Source of the DNA: Myxacorys californica WJT36-NPBG1
Lineage (GTDB): Bacteria > Cyanobacteriota > Cyanobacteriia > Leptolyngbyales > Leptolyngbyaceae
NCBI GenBank assembly: GCA_019359315.1
Contig: JAHHHO010000025.1
Location: forward strand, 1-64,000
DNA: 64,000 nt
Direction: 5' to 3'
The translations under genes and the position numbers were made by a program. Positions within the stretch are counted from its first letter, which is position 1, and every line of letters starts with the position of its first letter. This document shows positions 44,391-53,809 of this stretch, piece after piece. The notes below the pieces were generated by a model. It saw nothing but the letters and a program-made list of their open reading frames with translations. It made no database searches and was not told the DNA's origin.

Positions 44391-46280
44391 CTAATTCACC
44401 TCCAACGACAGCGCAAAGTTTTCCGTTTTCGGTGATGAGACTTCAATCACGTATTTTCCTTCCATTGGTAATCGTCCTTGCCAATCGCGAGAACCTGTTG
44501 AGCTTCCACCGATCCGCTGACCATTCGGCGCAATCACCGCGAAGCGCAACTCTGAAGGAACTGCGCCACGCGCCATGCCCCCTTTTAATGCCCGGACTGC
44601 CATCACTTGTCGAGTCCTAGCTTCAAGCAAATAACGCCGAATCCGGTTCGCCCGAATGTCTCCTGTTACCGTTGTAGAGTCTTTGCCCCGCTCAAACTTC
44701 ACCAATTGAGTGTCCGAGTATGGAGAATTAGAGATTGGCGTAATGGCAACATCCATAGAATACGCGCCTGAGCCATTCACCTCAATGATGTACTCTTCAT
44801 CAGCCGGCAATTGTCCAGTCCAACTGTGGCTTCGGTAAGCGGAACTATTGATTGCTTGCCCGTTGGCCCGCAGTAGATTCATCTCTACTCCTGCTCCGTC
44901 TAGCGTAACGGTCATAATTTGCCCCTGAGCCGCTTCAATGTAGTAGGGCTGCATATTTCGGTCTTGCAAATTTCCCTGCTCCACGGACGAAATTGCGCCG
45001 GGCTCAAATTCGATTTTTTTGGGCTGCCCATTGCTGACGAGTGGGCGAGAATCGTCCCCATTCTTTCCAGCCTCCACACCAATCGCTTGAGCGCTTACAC
45101 GGGGAGAAGTCACCTTAAACAAATGCGCTCCAATTCCTGTGGCAATGAGTAGACTCGTTGCGATCGCGAGTCCCGGCGTAAGCCCTCTCTTGCGAGATAA
45201 TTTTTGAGATTCTGACCGTTTAATCATGGTATGTGGCGGATCTGAAGATCCACTGTTGGGATGAGTAGAACCCATAAACAGCTTCGTCTTGAGGGTCGTA
45301 ATGAGGGCTGAATCGCTGATATCTCTTGCAGCAGGGGCAATATCTCGGTCAACAGAGGATGCTATTGCAGGGCTAAGTAGAGTTGACTTTACTTCACCTT
45401 CAATCCAAGGCTGTAGGTCTGCCCAAACATCCTCTGCTGACTGATAGCGATCGCCCGGATGCAGCGCCAACATTTTCTGCACCACAGTTGCTAACCCCTC
45501 ACTCATTTGCGTGTAAGGTTGCCACTGCCAAGTCAGCGTTTGGCTGTCAAGCAAACTTTGCGGCTCCCGACCTGTCAGCAGCACTAAACAGGATGCTCCT
45601 AAAGCATAAATATCGCTGTGAGGCGAAACATTACCCGTTTGCAACTGCTCCGGCGGGGCATATCCGACTTTTCCTACACGCGTGATTGTGGAAATGATGG
45701 GCCAATGACTTGCGGCTTCTTTGACTGATCCAAAGTCAATCAAAACAGGTAACTTGGCGTTAAACGTATCCGCACCACCAATCTCATAAGAGTCGTTAGA
45801 GATTTGGAGAATAATATTGTCAGGCGAAATATCTCGGTGAATGATCCCGAAGTTGTGCAAATAACTCAGTACTGGCAGCAGGTGTTTAAGCAGGTAAAGA
45901 ATTTCTGTCTCCGAAAAGGTTTGACCGCGTTGTTTCCGTCCTTGCAGCAAGGTGCGATAGGTCTGCCCTTTCACAAAATCTTGTGCCAAGAAAAGCCGTT
46001 GCTCATGCTCAAACGCAGCCCAGAATCGAGGAATTTGAGCATGCTGAATCTGATGAAGGGTGCTTGCTTCACGCTGAAACAGGATTTTGGCTTTGTCAAT
46101 GAGAGCATCATCATGGTAGGGAACCGTAAATTCCTTCAAAACGCACAGCTCGTTAAATCGCTCTTGATCGATCGCAAGGTAAGTTCGACCAAATCCACCC
46201 TGTCCTAAAACTTGCTTGATCAAGTAGCGCTGTCTAAGGAGCGTTCCTGTCGGAATTGAAGTCACCATTTCGGGTCGCAT
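44391..46280 (-). CDS. Serine/threonine protein kinase with C-terminal PPC-like domains
   Basis: This 629-residue transmembrane kinase has the glycine loop GQGGFGRTYLAID, catalytic HRDISPDNIIL and DFGSVKEA. It carries the serine-proline substitution (DISPDN) typical of cyanobacterial kinases. A helix follows near 370-390 (GLAIATSLLIATGIGAHLF). The extracytoplasmic part holds two PPC (bacterial pre-peptidase C-terminal) beta-sandwiches (WTGQLPADEEYIIEVNGSG and WQGRLPMEGKYVIEVSSP). The sensor presumably lies there. The ATG at 46280 is chosen over 46301. Confidence 0.93.
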   Translation of the reverse strand: MRPEMVTSIPTGTLLRQRYLIKQVLGQGGFGRTYLAIDQERFNELCVLKEFTVPYHDDALIDKAKILFQREASTLHQIQHAQIPRFWAAFEHEQRLFLAQDFVKGQTYRTLLQGRKQRGQTFSETEILYLLKHLLPVLSYLHNFGIIHRDISPDNIILQISNDSYEIGGADTFNAKLPVLIDFGSVKEAASHWPIISTITRVGKVGYAPPEQLQTGNVSPHSDIYALGASCLVLLTGREPQSLLDSQTLTWQWQPYTQMSEGLATVVQKMLALHPGDRYQSAEDVWADLQPWIEGEVKSTLLSPAIASSVDRDIAPAARDISDSALITTLKTKLFMGSTHPNSGSSDPPHTMIKRSESQKLSRKRGLTPGLAIATSLLIATGIGAHLFKVTSPRVSAQAIGVEAGKNGDDSRPLVSNGQPKKIEFEPGAISSVEQGNLQDRNMQPYYIEAAQGQIMTVTLDGAGVEMNLLRANGQAINSSAYRSHSWTGQLPADEEYIIEVNGSGAYSMDVAITPISNSPYSDTQLVKFERGKDSTTVTGDIRANRIRRYLLEARTRQVMAVRALKGGMARGAVPSELRFAVIAPNGQRIGGSSTGSRDWQGRLPMEGKYVIEVSSPKTENFALSLEVN

Positions 46281-46996
46281 AGCTTCGGAGAGCAGTAACA
46301 ACTAATCAATGAATCACTGTAATTATTGTTACTTAAAGATACGGGTTAGCCCTATGGGGCTTGACCCCTCAATTAAAAAAAGCTAGACACTCAAAACTCT
46401 TGTGATGTAAGTCTCTTAGAACATGTGACAACGATCACACTCAATGGATTTTGTCCTAAGTAGTTGTTGTTTCACAAAAATTAACATACAAAAATTAGCT
46501 AAATCTACTGAGAAAAAAGTTGTTTACTAGAGTTTCTGTATTGCTCAGTTTCGAGAGCATCTAACTCCTATGAATTACCTCCTATGAATTACCGCTTTTC
46601 AGAAGACTAAATTTGAATTTGTGTCTCGACTTAAGAACTAGGAAATAGAAGGTCGAGCGCGTAAATTTAAATTGCTTTCCTATCTAAATTACTGGCTGCT
46701 CGTGTATTACTGCATCTCACTCCCCAGACAGAAGAATAGCGAAAGGTAAAAAACTACAAATTTATGTAAACAGATTTCGGTTGGACTGCCATCTTGACTC
46801 ACCTTTAAAGTTAAGCGAAACTGACAGTTAGTCGGAACGCACTCCTATCAATTACTAAGTTCTGTGACGCTTTGAATAGATATAGCTGGATTGCTTCATG
46901 AGAAATGAACAGTACTCTGAATGAGTCCTTGCTCGTTTTTCTTCGATCCGGTTTCTGTTGTTGTTTTTTAGAAACAGGTAATCTTAGGCAACCAGC
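46281..46996. other. 716-bp divergent intergenic stretch with short direct repeats
   Basis: No coding frame or known RNA is recognised. A 14-bp unit CTCCTATGAATTAC is present twice in tandem (46565-46592), with a one-mismatch copy at 46842-46855. GTTTCT (46953) and AGAAAC (46971) can pair just before the DUF2997 gene. The region is AT-rich and separates a kinase from the DUF2997 operon, so a long 5' UTR or small RNA is possible. Confidence 0.5.
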
Positions 46997-47209
46997 ATGG
47001 AAACGTTAGAGTTTGTGATTTATCCAGATGGTCGGGTTCAGGAGAAAGTAACTGGCATTGTTGGAGCCTCTTGCGAAGAGGTGACAGCGGCGATCGAGGC
47101 ACAACTTGGTCGAGTCATTGCTCAAGAACCAACGTCTGAATACTTTGCTCAACAACCGGTGCAGCAGTCTGAAACCGTTAACACTCAAGCCACTTTTAGC
47201 AATTGGTAG
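46997..47209 (+). CDS. DUF2997 domain protein
   Basis: This 70-residue protein opens METLEFVIYPDGRVQEKVTG and continues GASCEEVTAAIEAQLG, the conserved DUF2997 pattern. Its function is unknown. It is the first gene of a three-gene unit with Ycf35 and a ferredoxin, spaced 39 bp from the next start, an order I know from many cyanobacteria. Confidence 0.85.
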   Translation: METLEFVIYPDGRVQEKVTGIVGASCEEVTAAIEAQLGRVIAQEPTSEYFAQQPVQQSETVNTQATFSNW

Positions 47210-47248
47210 TTTTTTGATCGATTGCAGTTAAACTTCGTAGCGATTGCC

Positions 47249-47635
47249 ATGTCACACTTTAGCCAAATTAAAACCCAAATTCGGAATCTTCCTTCTTTAA
47301 AAGCTGCCCTAGACGATCTAGGCGTAGATTGGAAAGCCGGTCCTCGCGATGTTCGAGGTTATCGCGGACAGACCCAGACTGCCGAAGTCGTTGTTGAACA
47401 AGACAACGGCTATGATGTTGGATTTGTCTGGAATGGTCATGAGTATGAGTTGGTCGCCGATTTGCAATTTTGGAAGCAAAGCAGCTCGGTTGATCGTTTT
47501 CTCAGCAAAGTTACCCAGCGCTATGCTTACCACACGATCGTCAATGAAGGTTCTCACAAGGGCTTTCAGGTTGCTGAGCAAAAGACCAATCAAGATGGAT
47601 CAATTCGTTTAGTCCTGCAACGCTGGAGTGCATAA
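47249..47635 (+). CDS. ycf35: Ycf35 (DUF1257) protein
   Basis: This 128-residue protein begins MSHFSQIKTQIRNLPSLKAA and contains DDLGVDWKAGPRDVRGYRGQ, the Ycf35/DUF1257 signature shared with red algal plastids. Function is unknown. The ATG at 47249 is taken as start; the frame is open upstream to 47222 without support. Its TAA overlaps the ATG of the ferredoxin gene by one base (TAATG), indicating translational coupling. Confidence 0.92.
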   Translation: MSHFSQIKTQIRNLPSLKAALDDLGVDWKAGPRDVRGYRGQTQTAEVVVEQDNGYDVGFVWNGHEYELVADLQFWKQSSSVDRFLSKVTQRYAYHTIVNEGSHKGFQVAEQKTNQDGSIRLVLQRWSA

Positions 47636-48102
47636 TGCTTGACCCCTCCCGACAGTACGACTCTGCAGATGAGCCGAATTCTGACTCCGATCGCACGGGC
47701 TTGGAGCCAGAGCTGGGCGGCTTCTTAAGAGACGCTCAAGATCGCTCTGGTTTGGAGCCTGAGTTGGGAGGTGTTTTAAGGCAAAAGGGCGTTTACGTTG
47801 ATGAAGTGGTCTGTATTGGCTGCAAGCACTGCGCCCACGTTGCTCGAAACACCTTTTATATCGAGCCAGACTACGGGCGTTCTCGTGTAATCAGTCAAGA
47901 CAGCGATTCTGAAGAATTGATTCAGGAGGCGATCGATACTTGTCCTGTTGATTGTATTCACTGGATTGAGTACACAAAGCTCAAGCAGCTAGAAGACGAT
48001 CGCAAGTACCAGGTTATGCCCGTTGTTGGCTTTCCGATTGAGCAGGCAATGATTGCCACTAATCGACGACGACAGAAGTTAGCACCTAAGCGGAGGCAAT
48101 AA
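47635..48102 (+). CDS. 4Fe-4S ferredoxin
   Basis: This 155-residue ferredoxin-like protein has the ligand motif CIGCKHC (cysteines spaced 2-2) and a distal CPVDC at about residues 102-106, forming one [4Fe-4S] cluster. The N-terminus carries an imperfect duplicated motif (RTGLEPELGG, then RSGLEPELGG). It is translationally coupled to Ycf35. The electron partner is unknown; the conserved DUF2997-Ycf35-ferredoxin order suggests a common redox role. Confidence 0.9.
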   Translation: MLDPSRQYDSADEPNSDSDRTGLEPELGGFLRDAQDRSGLEPELGGVLRQKGVYVDEVVCIGCKHCAHVARNTFYIEPDYGRSRVISQDSDSEELIQEAIDTCPVDCIHWIEYTKLKQLEDDRKYQVMPVVGFPIEQAMIATNRRRQKLAPKRRQ

Positions 48103-48130
48103 AACTAATCGTTTAATTTTATTTCGAAAG

Positions 48131-48163
48131 GCTTCAGCAGAGGTTATTTGCTGAAGCTTTTTT
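48131..48163 (+). terminator. Rho-independent terminator of the ferredoxin operon
   Basis: GCTTCAGCA (48131-48139) pairs with TGCTGAAGC (48149-48157) around a 9-base loop and is followed by TTTTTT. Confidence 0.9.
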
Positions 48164-48298
48164 ATTGCAATATTCGATAGTGGTGCAGACCTATAGCTTC
48201 CACGCCGTATTGTAAAGACGCCATTGAGCGTGTCTTTTTGACAAGGACGATGCGATTCCATAACTACAGGTTCAACCGCAGGTCTACATCACTACCCA

Positions 48299-48871
48299 TC
48301 ATTCCTTCGTTTCTACAGAGACATCTTGTTCTAATGAAGGCTGATTATCTGCTACCGAAGCGTGTACCACGAATGGTAAGTGCGCTCCTTTCAGTCCCCG
48401 TAAGATGCGCTCTGGTGTCTCTTCGAGCACCACAAATAGAGGATAAATTTTGTCTGCGCCTTCATTTAGAATGTGCTGATAGCGCGGTGGCAGAACCCAC
48501 TCGTAGTCCTTGCCCAACAAAACTTGCGTGTGTCGCCATCGTCCTAGGAACTCTGAGAAGTCCTCGTCAGGACGATGAATGAAAATAAAGATTTCTTTTC
48601 CGGTTTTAATTTTCCATTCCGGATCACACATTAAAATTGCGAGTTCACAGGGCAGCAGTGTAGATTCTGCAGAGGCCATTCCATTTCCTGACCCCGTTGG
48701 ATGGCGAATCCGAGCGATCGGTAAAGGAATCGTGATCACGCTTTCTTCTGGACGACGCATACTCGGCAACATTTCCAAGTAAGTCCGGTAGTGTTTGAGG
48801 AGCGCGATCGCAGCTAGGGCTTGGCTGTACGTTGCAAGTAGTTCCTCGTAGTGAATTTTTTGAGTGGTCAT
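48299..48871 (-). CDS. Conserved hypothetical protein
   Basis: This 190-residue soluble protein starts MTTQKIHYEELLATYSQALA. It has a central globular region with WKIKTGKEIFIFIHRPDEDF, FLGRWRHTQVLLGKDYEWVLP and a Glu/Asp-rich tail. No signal peptide, metal motif or recognised domain is visible. It sits alone between the ferredoxin operon and the pilus operon. The composition is typical of a real protein. Confidence 0.65.
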   Translation of the reverse strand: MTTQKIHYEELLATYSQALAAIALLKHYRTYLEMLPSMRRPEESVITIPLPIARIRHPTGSGNGMASAESTLLPCELAILMCDPEWKIKTGKEIFIFIHRPDEDFSEFLGRWRHTQVLLGKDYEWVLPPRYQHILNEGADKIYPLFVVLEETPERILRGLKGAHLPFVVHASVADNQPSLEQDVSVETKE

Positions 48872-48920
48872 TTTTCAACCCAATCTGAGATTTAGAACCT
48901 TAATACCCTTAATACAAATA

Positions 48921-48970
48921 GTCAGAAGCACTAGGGCGTAAGCTCGTCTTAGCTTCGTTGTGCTTCTGAC
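48921..48970 (-). terminator. Nested hairpin downstream of pilC
   Basis: GTCAGAAGCA (48921-48930) pairs with TGCTTCTGAC (48961-48970), with an inner AAGCT/AGCTT stem. It follows the pilus operon on the minus strand. There is no clear T-run. Confidence 0.5.
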
Positions 48971-49031
48971 TCTAGTGAGAATGGCAAGAATTGAGATACT
49001 ACTTTAGTGGCATCTTGACTAGTACGCTAAC

Positions 49032-50249
49032 TTAGCCGAGCTTCTCAAACACCTTGAACATCGGCAGATACATCGCAAGCAGGATGCTACCTACCATAAT
49101 TCCAATGACCAAAATCATGATCGGTTCCATGATGCTTGTTAGTGCTTTGACCGCCTGCTCCACTTCATCTTCATAAAAGTCGGCCACTTTCATCAGCATC
49201 TTATCGATTTCTCCTGTTTCCTCCCCAATGCTGATCATTTGGATCGCCATCATTGGAAAGACTTGCTCTTTCTGGAGTGCAATGCTGATCATGCCACCTG
49301 TTTGAATCTCTCGACGTGCCTCATCGATCGCATTGGACACAACCTGGTTTCCAGCCGTATCGCGCACAATTTCTAAACACGTCAAAATTGGCACACCAGA
49401 GCGAGTTAATGCGCCAAAGGTGCGGCAAAAACGAGCGGTTGCAGTTTTTTGAATCAAATCGCCGAAGAGTGGCATTTTTAAGAAAAAGCGATCCATTGTT
49501 TCGCGCCCCACTCGAGTGCTGTAGTAGCGCTTGTAGACAAACATGACGATCGGAACCAGAATTACGATAATGACGGCTTTTGGACTCCGCAAGAACTCGC
49601 TGATGTTCAGCATCGCTTGAGTGAAAGCAGGCAAATCCGTTCCAATTTGCTTAAAAATCCCGGCGAAAATAGGAATCAAGAAGATCGTCATGGCTAGAAA
49701 AATAATCAGCGCCAGCGACCCAACTACCACGGGATAGGTCATTGCTGACTTAATTTGGTTCTGTAACCGTGCTACATCCTCAAGTAGTTTGGCCAGTCGG
49801 TTCAGTACTTCATCCAGTACACCCCCCGTTTCACCCGCTTGAACCATGCTGACATACAGACCATCGAAGCATTGGGGGTGCTTTCTCATGGCATCAGATA
49901 GATTGGTTCCTTGCTGAACATCACTACTGATCTCCATCAGCGCCGCTTTTAGTTTAGGATTGGTACACTGCTCAGACAGAACGCCCAATCCTCGCACCAT
50001 CGCCACACCCGCATTGACCAATACTGCAAACTGACGCGAGAAAACGGCTTTATCTTTTACAGAAACTTTGACCATCGAAGTCTGAAATTTCTTCAGATCT
50101 AGACCAGATCCTTTATTTTCTTGAAGCTCCTGCACAAAAAGACCCTGATCCCGCAGAGCTGTTCTTGCATCTCCTAATGACTCGGCCGTCACTTTTTCTT
50201 TTCTGGCGTTTCCTTTGGCATCTCGAACACGGGCAACGTAAGTAGGCAT
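49032..50249 (-). CDS. pilC: Type IV pilus inner membrane platform protein PilC
   Basis: This 405-residue protein has the two repeated T2SSF/GspF domains (KAVFSRQFAVLVNAGVAMVRGL and FCRTFGALTRSGVPILTCLEIV) and three hydrophobic helices, plus a conserved N-terminal basic segment. It is the inner-membrane scaffold on which the PilB and PilT motors act. It is the third gene of the minus-strand pilB-pilT-pilC operon, 202 bp after pilT. Confidence 0.95.
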   Translation of the reverse strand: MPTYVARVRDAKGNARKEKVTAESLGDARTALRDQGLFVQELQENKGSGLDLKKFQTSMVKVSVKDKAVFSRQFAVLVNAGVAMVRGLGVLSEQCTNPKLKAALMEISSDVQQGTNLSDAMRKHPQCFDGLYVSMVQAGETGGVLDEVLNRLAKLLEDVARLQNQIKSAMTYPVVVGSLALIIFLAMTIFLIPIFAGIFKQIGTDLPAFTQAMLNISEFLRSPKAVIIVILVPIVMFVYKRYYSTRVGRETMDRFFLKMPLFGDLIQKTATARFCRTFGALTRSGVPILTCLEIVRDTAGNQVVSNAIDEARREIQTGGMISIALQKEQVFPMMAIQMISIGEETGEIDKMLMKVADFYEDEVEQAVKALTSIMEPIMILVIGIMVGSILLAMYLPMFKVFEKLG

Positions 50250-50292
50250 AGTCTAGCTCTGAATGAAGAATGAAACGGAAAGCAAGATGTTT

Positions 50293-50310
50293 AAGTAGCG
50301 ATCGCTACTT
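50293..50310. promoter_or_regulatory. 18-bp perfect palindrome between pilT and pilC
   Basis: AAGTAGCGATCGCTACTT is perfectly self-complementary, extending the HIP1 octamer by five bases on both sides. It lies 44 bp upstream of pilC. It could be an operator or just an extended HIP1 site. Confidence 0.4.
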
Positions 50311-50451
50311 CGGAAAACCTTTTCTTATAGCAAAGGAATAGATCAAAATTAAAATTTTGGTACGAAAGCAATTTTTAATACCTAGAGTGAGAAGAGAATT
50401 GGCTTCCGTTGAGTAGTGACACTTTAATTAGAAGCCGATCCTTCATCTGAG

Positions 50452-51558
50452 TTAACGTTTAACGCCCGCATTAGCAGTGGCTGGAGCTCCTCCAATCAGA
50501 CGTTGGAGTTCGTCAGGGCGAGACGTTTTAGACATCGCTGCCTCAAAGCTGATAGTTCCAGCCTTGTAGAAATCTGCCAACACTTTTTCTAACGTCTGCA
50601 TTCCTAACTTCCCGCCCGTCTGAATCGCAGAGTAGACTTGTGCCGTTTTGCCTTCTCGAATGAGGTTAGAGATTGCAGGCGTAACAATCATCATTTCTTG
50701 TGCCATCACTCGACCGTACTCTCCTGGTTTCGGATTTTTCTTCGGAACCAACGTTTGGCTAAATACCGCAACGAGCGAGTTAGAAAGCTGTACTCGAACT
50801 TGAGTTTGACGTTCAGACGGAAATACGTCGATCATCCGGTCAACGGTTTGAGCCGCAGAACTGGTGTGCAACGTTCCAAATACTAAGTGGCCTGTCTCAG
50901 CCGCAGAAATCGCGAGAGAAATTGTTTCTAGGTCACGCATTTCACCCACAAGAATAATATCTGGGTCTTCCCGCAGAGCCGCTTTCAGAGCATTTGCAAA
51001 GCTCTTCGTATCTTCTCCCAACTGGCGCTGGTGAACTAAACTTTTGATCGGTTCATACACAAACTCGATCGGATCTTCAACAGTCAGAATATGCTCTGCA
51101 CGGGTGCGGTTAATCAGGTCAATCATTGCCGCTAAAGTGGTTGTTTTTCCAGATCCTGTAGGACCTGTAACCAGAATTAAGCCTCTCGGTTTTTCTGCCA
51201 TTTCCCGCACGACATCGGGCAATCCCAACTTCTCAAAATTAGGAATCTTAGAACTGAGTGCGCGTAAACAGGCGGCGTAGGTTCCCCGGTCTTTGTACAC
51301 ATTGACCCGAAAGCGGGCTAATCCTCGGACGCCGTAAGAACAGTCAAGCTCCCAGTTTTGCTCTAAGTTTTTACGCTGCGTGTTGTTTAGCATACTGAAA
51401 ATGAGCCGCTGACATTCTTCAGCACTCAGTGCTTGGTCATTGATCGGCTTAAGATGTCCGCTAATTCGGAAATAGGGCGGCAATCCAGCTGTCAGGTGTA
51501 GGTCAGAGCCACCCATCTCAATGAGTTGCTCCATCAAATCTTCAATCATCAATTCCAT
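50452..51558 (-). CDS. pilT: Type IV pilus retraction ATPase PilT
   Basis: This 368-residue secretion-superfamily ATPase has Walker A GPTGSGKTTTLAAM, the Asp box VEDPIEFVYE, Walker B DPDIILVGEMRD and the His box TGHLVFGTLHTSSA. The conserved N-terminus SDLHLTAGLPP is present and the length fits PilT rather than PilB. It powers pilus retraction for twitching and phototaxis. The ATG at 51558 (MELMIEDLME) is chosen over the longer frame to 51639. Confidence 0.96.
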   Translation of the reverse strand: MELMIEDLMEQLIEMGGSDLHLTAGLPPYFRISGHLKPINDQALSAEECQRLIFSMLNNTQRKNLEQNWELDCSYGVRGLARFRVNVYKDRGTYAACLRALSSKIPNFEKLGLPDVVREMAEKPRGLILVTGPTGSGKTTTLAAMIDLINRTRAEHILTVEDPIEFVYEPIKSLVHQRQLGEDTKSFANALKAALREDPDIILVGEMRDLETISLAISAAETGHLVFGTLHTSSAAQTVDRMIDVFPSERQTQVRVQLSNSLVAVFSQTLVPKKNPKPGEYGRVMAQEMMIVTPAISNLIREGKTAQVYSAIQTGGKLGMQTLEKVLADFYKAGTISFEAAMSKTSRPDELQRLIGGAPATANAGVKR

Positions 51559-51693
51559 GCGGCTCACTCCGTTAGTGCTTAGAAAATAGGGCTTAGAAAA
51601 ATTTGCTTGGAAGAATTGGGCGATTAGCGCAGAGTGCAATCTGAAAGCATTGCAATGTGAAAGTTGCCACTTCGGAACCTAGTCTGCCCAGCG

Positions 51694-51759
51694 ATCGCTC
51701 CGCAAGCTCCAAAGGATCGCTCCGTAAGCTCCAAAGGATCGCTCTACAGACTCTCAAAA
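51694..51759. repeat. 22-bp tandem repeat, about three units
   Basis: Two near-perfect units at 51694-51715 and 51716-51737 (beginning GATCGCTCCG, ending CTCCAAAG), and a diverged third to 51759, lie between pilB and pilT. They contain the HIP1-like GATCGCTCC core. Confidence 0.7.
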
Positions 51760-51811
51760 CAGGAGGTTGCTGAGTGAGAGCAGTAATGTGCGATCTGAAC
51801 TATCAAAGCGG

Positions 51812-53809
51812 CTAATCTTGAAAGCGAGGCGTCATGCAGTAGGGACAATCAAGCCATTCTTGATTGAGTTCTGCACTACAGCACCGACAGGTCAGTGAGG
51901 TCTTCCGTTTAGCTCTCAGTTCAGCTTCTAAACCTGTATCCGTAAAGGTCACCCGTTCAATTTCCTCTAGTGTGGATAGTCCTTCACGAACTAGATTCAT
52001 GCTGTAGGCAAGCAAGGTCTGCATTCCTTCTTCGACTGCTGCCTCCTTGATTTGCTCGGTGGGCGCTCCTTGGTTGATCAGGGTTTGTAAGCGTTCGGTT
52101 ACTCGCATCACTTCATAGACGCCTAACCGTCCTTTGTATCCGACTCCAGCGCATTTCTCGCAAAGCTGATTCCTCGCGCGTGCTTCCTGAATTTCGTGGG
52201 CGTGCAGCGTATTGGCTTTGTAGAGGGTTAACTGACTATCGCGAGAACTGGTTAAGCCAAATCGAGACAGTTCTTCTGAACTAGGAGTGTAGGACACGCG
52301 GCATTGATCGCAGACGCGGCGCACAAGACGCTGAGCGACAACACCCACCAAAGCACCCGAAACCATGAAGGGTTCAACCCCCATTTCGTCAAGACGCGCG
52401 ATCGCACCCGCCGCATCGTTCGTGTGTAAGGTGGTTAACACTAGGTGTCCGGTTAATGCCGCTTCGATCGCCGTTTTCGCCGTTTCCTTGTCGCGCGTCT
52501 CACCAACTAGAATCACGTCCGGATCTTGTCGCAGGAAAGCTCTCAAGATCGCCGCGAAATCCATTCCCTTCTCCCGAATCACCTGCACCTGAGTCAGACC
52601 GGGCAAGGAATACTCAATCGGATCTTCGGCAGTGCTGATATTGACGCCGGGATCGTTGCGTTCTGCTAAGGCTGAGTAGAGCGTCGTTGTTTTACCAGAC
52701 CCCGTCGGACCTGTAACCAGAATCAGCCCGAAGGGACGCTTCACCATATCTTGAACGGTTTCGAGAGAGGCGCGATCGGTGATCAGCTTATCAAGACCTA
52801 GTTGAGTTGAGGAATTATCGAGAATTCGGAGAACGACTTTCTCGCCATAGCGACTCGGCAAAGTATTTACCCGAAAATCGACCTTGCGACCGTCGTAGAT
52901 GCGCCGAATCCGGCCGTCTTGCGGCACTCGGCGTTCTGCGATGTCAAGTTGCGAGATGATTTTGAAGCGGGCAATGACAGCAGGAATAATTTTCTTGGGA
53001 AAGGGATCAAACGCTTCTCGCAACACACCATCTTTGCGAAAGCGAATGCGGAGAAATTCTTCTTGTGGCTCGACGTGAATATCAGAAACGCCCATCTGAA
53101 GGGCTTTGATCAGAACTTTATTGACCAACGCGATAATGGGAGCCGCGTCCGCATCGGCAGAGGCGTCTAAGTCAACCTCGTTATCGCTATCGTCTGCTTC
53201 TCCGAGCGCTTCTAACCCCTCTAAATCCGATTTGACATCGACTCTCGACTGCTCTTCTAGCTGGCGATCGCGGGCGATGCGATCGTCGAGATAGCTCGAC
53301 ATCAGCCGTTGATAGTCTTCTAGAGTGATGACCAGTCGCTGCAACCCCAAGCCTTTTGGACGCAAAATTCGATTCAACTCGTCTTGGGCTGCAAGATTGT
53401 CTGGATCAACCATTGCCACCAATAAGAAAGGCGGCTGAGAATCCCCTTGCGCTAGAGGAACCAAGTTGTAGCGACGGCACAGTTCGATCGGAATAAGGTT
53501 ATCAATCAGTTGACCAACTTGATTCTCAGAAACTTGATTAATCTCCGGATCGAGCGACTCTACCCCATAGAGGATTTTGAGTTCAAACAGTTGTTGCTTC
53601 TTATACTGCCGCAGCAAATCTGGAGGAAGCTGCTGTCCAGTTAATGCCTCTAAAACGGCTGTAAGTGGTCTTCCTGACTTCCGGCTATCAATGAGCGCTT
53701 GGTGCATTTGCTCATTGTTGACATATCCAGATTGAATCAGTTGATTTCCAAAGTGAGAAAAATTGTTTTGAACGACAAGCGCTCGTCGCTGAGAAGAGAA
53801 GTTAGTCAT
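51812..53809 (-). CDS. pilB: Type IV pilus extension ATPase PilB
   Basis: This 665-residue GspE-type ATPase has an N-terminal MshEN/T2SSE_N region and central domain with Walker A GPTGSGKTTTLYSAL, Asp box AEDPIEYSLPG, Walker B DPDVILVGETRD and His box TGHLVLTTLHTNDA. The zinc tetracysteine region is CDQC and CEKC, followed by an extra C-terminal zinc-ribbon-like tail (CRCC and CPYC). It powers pilus assembly. It is the first gene of the operon. Confidence 0.96.
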   Translation of the reverse strand: MTNFSSQRRALVVQNNFSHFGNQLIQSGYVNNEQMHQALIDSRKSGRPLTAVLEALTGQQLPPDLLRQYKKQQLFELKILYGVESLDPEINQVSENQVGQLIDNLIPIELCRRYNLVPLAQGDSQPPFLLVAMVDPDNLAAQDELNRILRPKGLGLQRLVITLEDYQRLMSSYLDDRIARDRQLEEQSRVDVKSDLEGLEALGEADDSDNEVDLDASADADAAPIIALVNKVLIKALQMGVSDIHVEPQEEFLRIRFRKDGVLREAFDPFPKKIIPAVIARFKIISQLDIAERRVPQDGRIRRIYDGRKVDFRVNTLPSRYGEKVVLRILDNSSTQLGLDKLITDRASLETVQDMVKRPFGLILVTGPTGSGKTTTLYSALAERNDPGVNISTAEDPIEYSLPGLTQVQVIREKGMDFAAILRAFLRQDPDVILVGETRDKETAKTAIEAALTGHLVLTTLHTNDAAGAIARLDEMGVEPFMVSGALVGVVAQRLVRRVCDQCRVSYTPSSEELSRFGLTSSRDSQLTLYKANTLHAHEIQEARARNQLCEKCAGVGYKGRLGVYEVMRVTERLQTLINQGAPTEQIKEAAVEEGMQTLLAYSMNLVREGLSTLEEIERVTFTDTGLEAELRAKRKTSLTCRCCSAELNQEWLDCPYCMTPRFQD

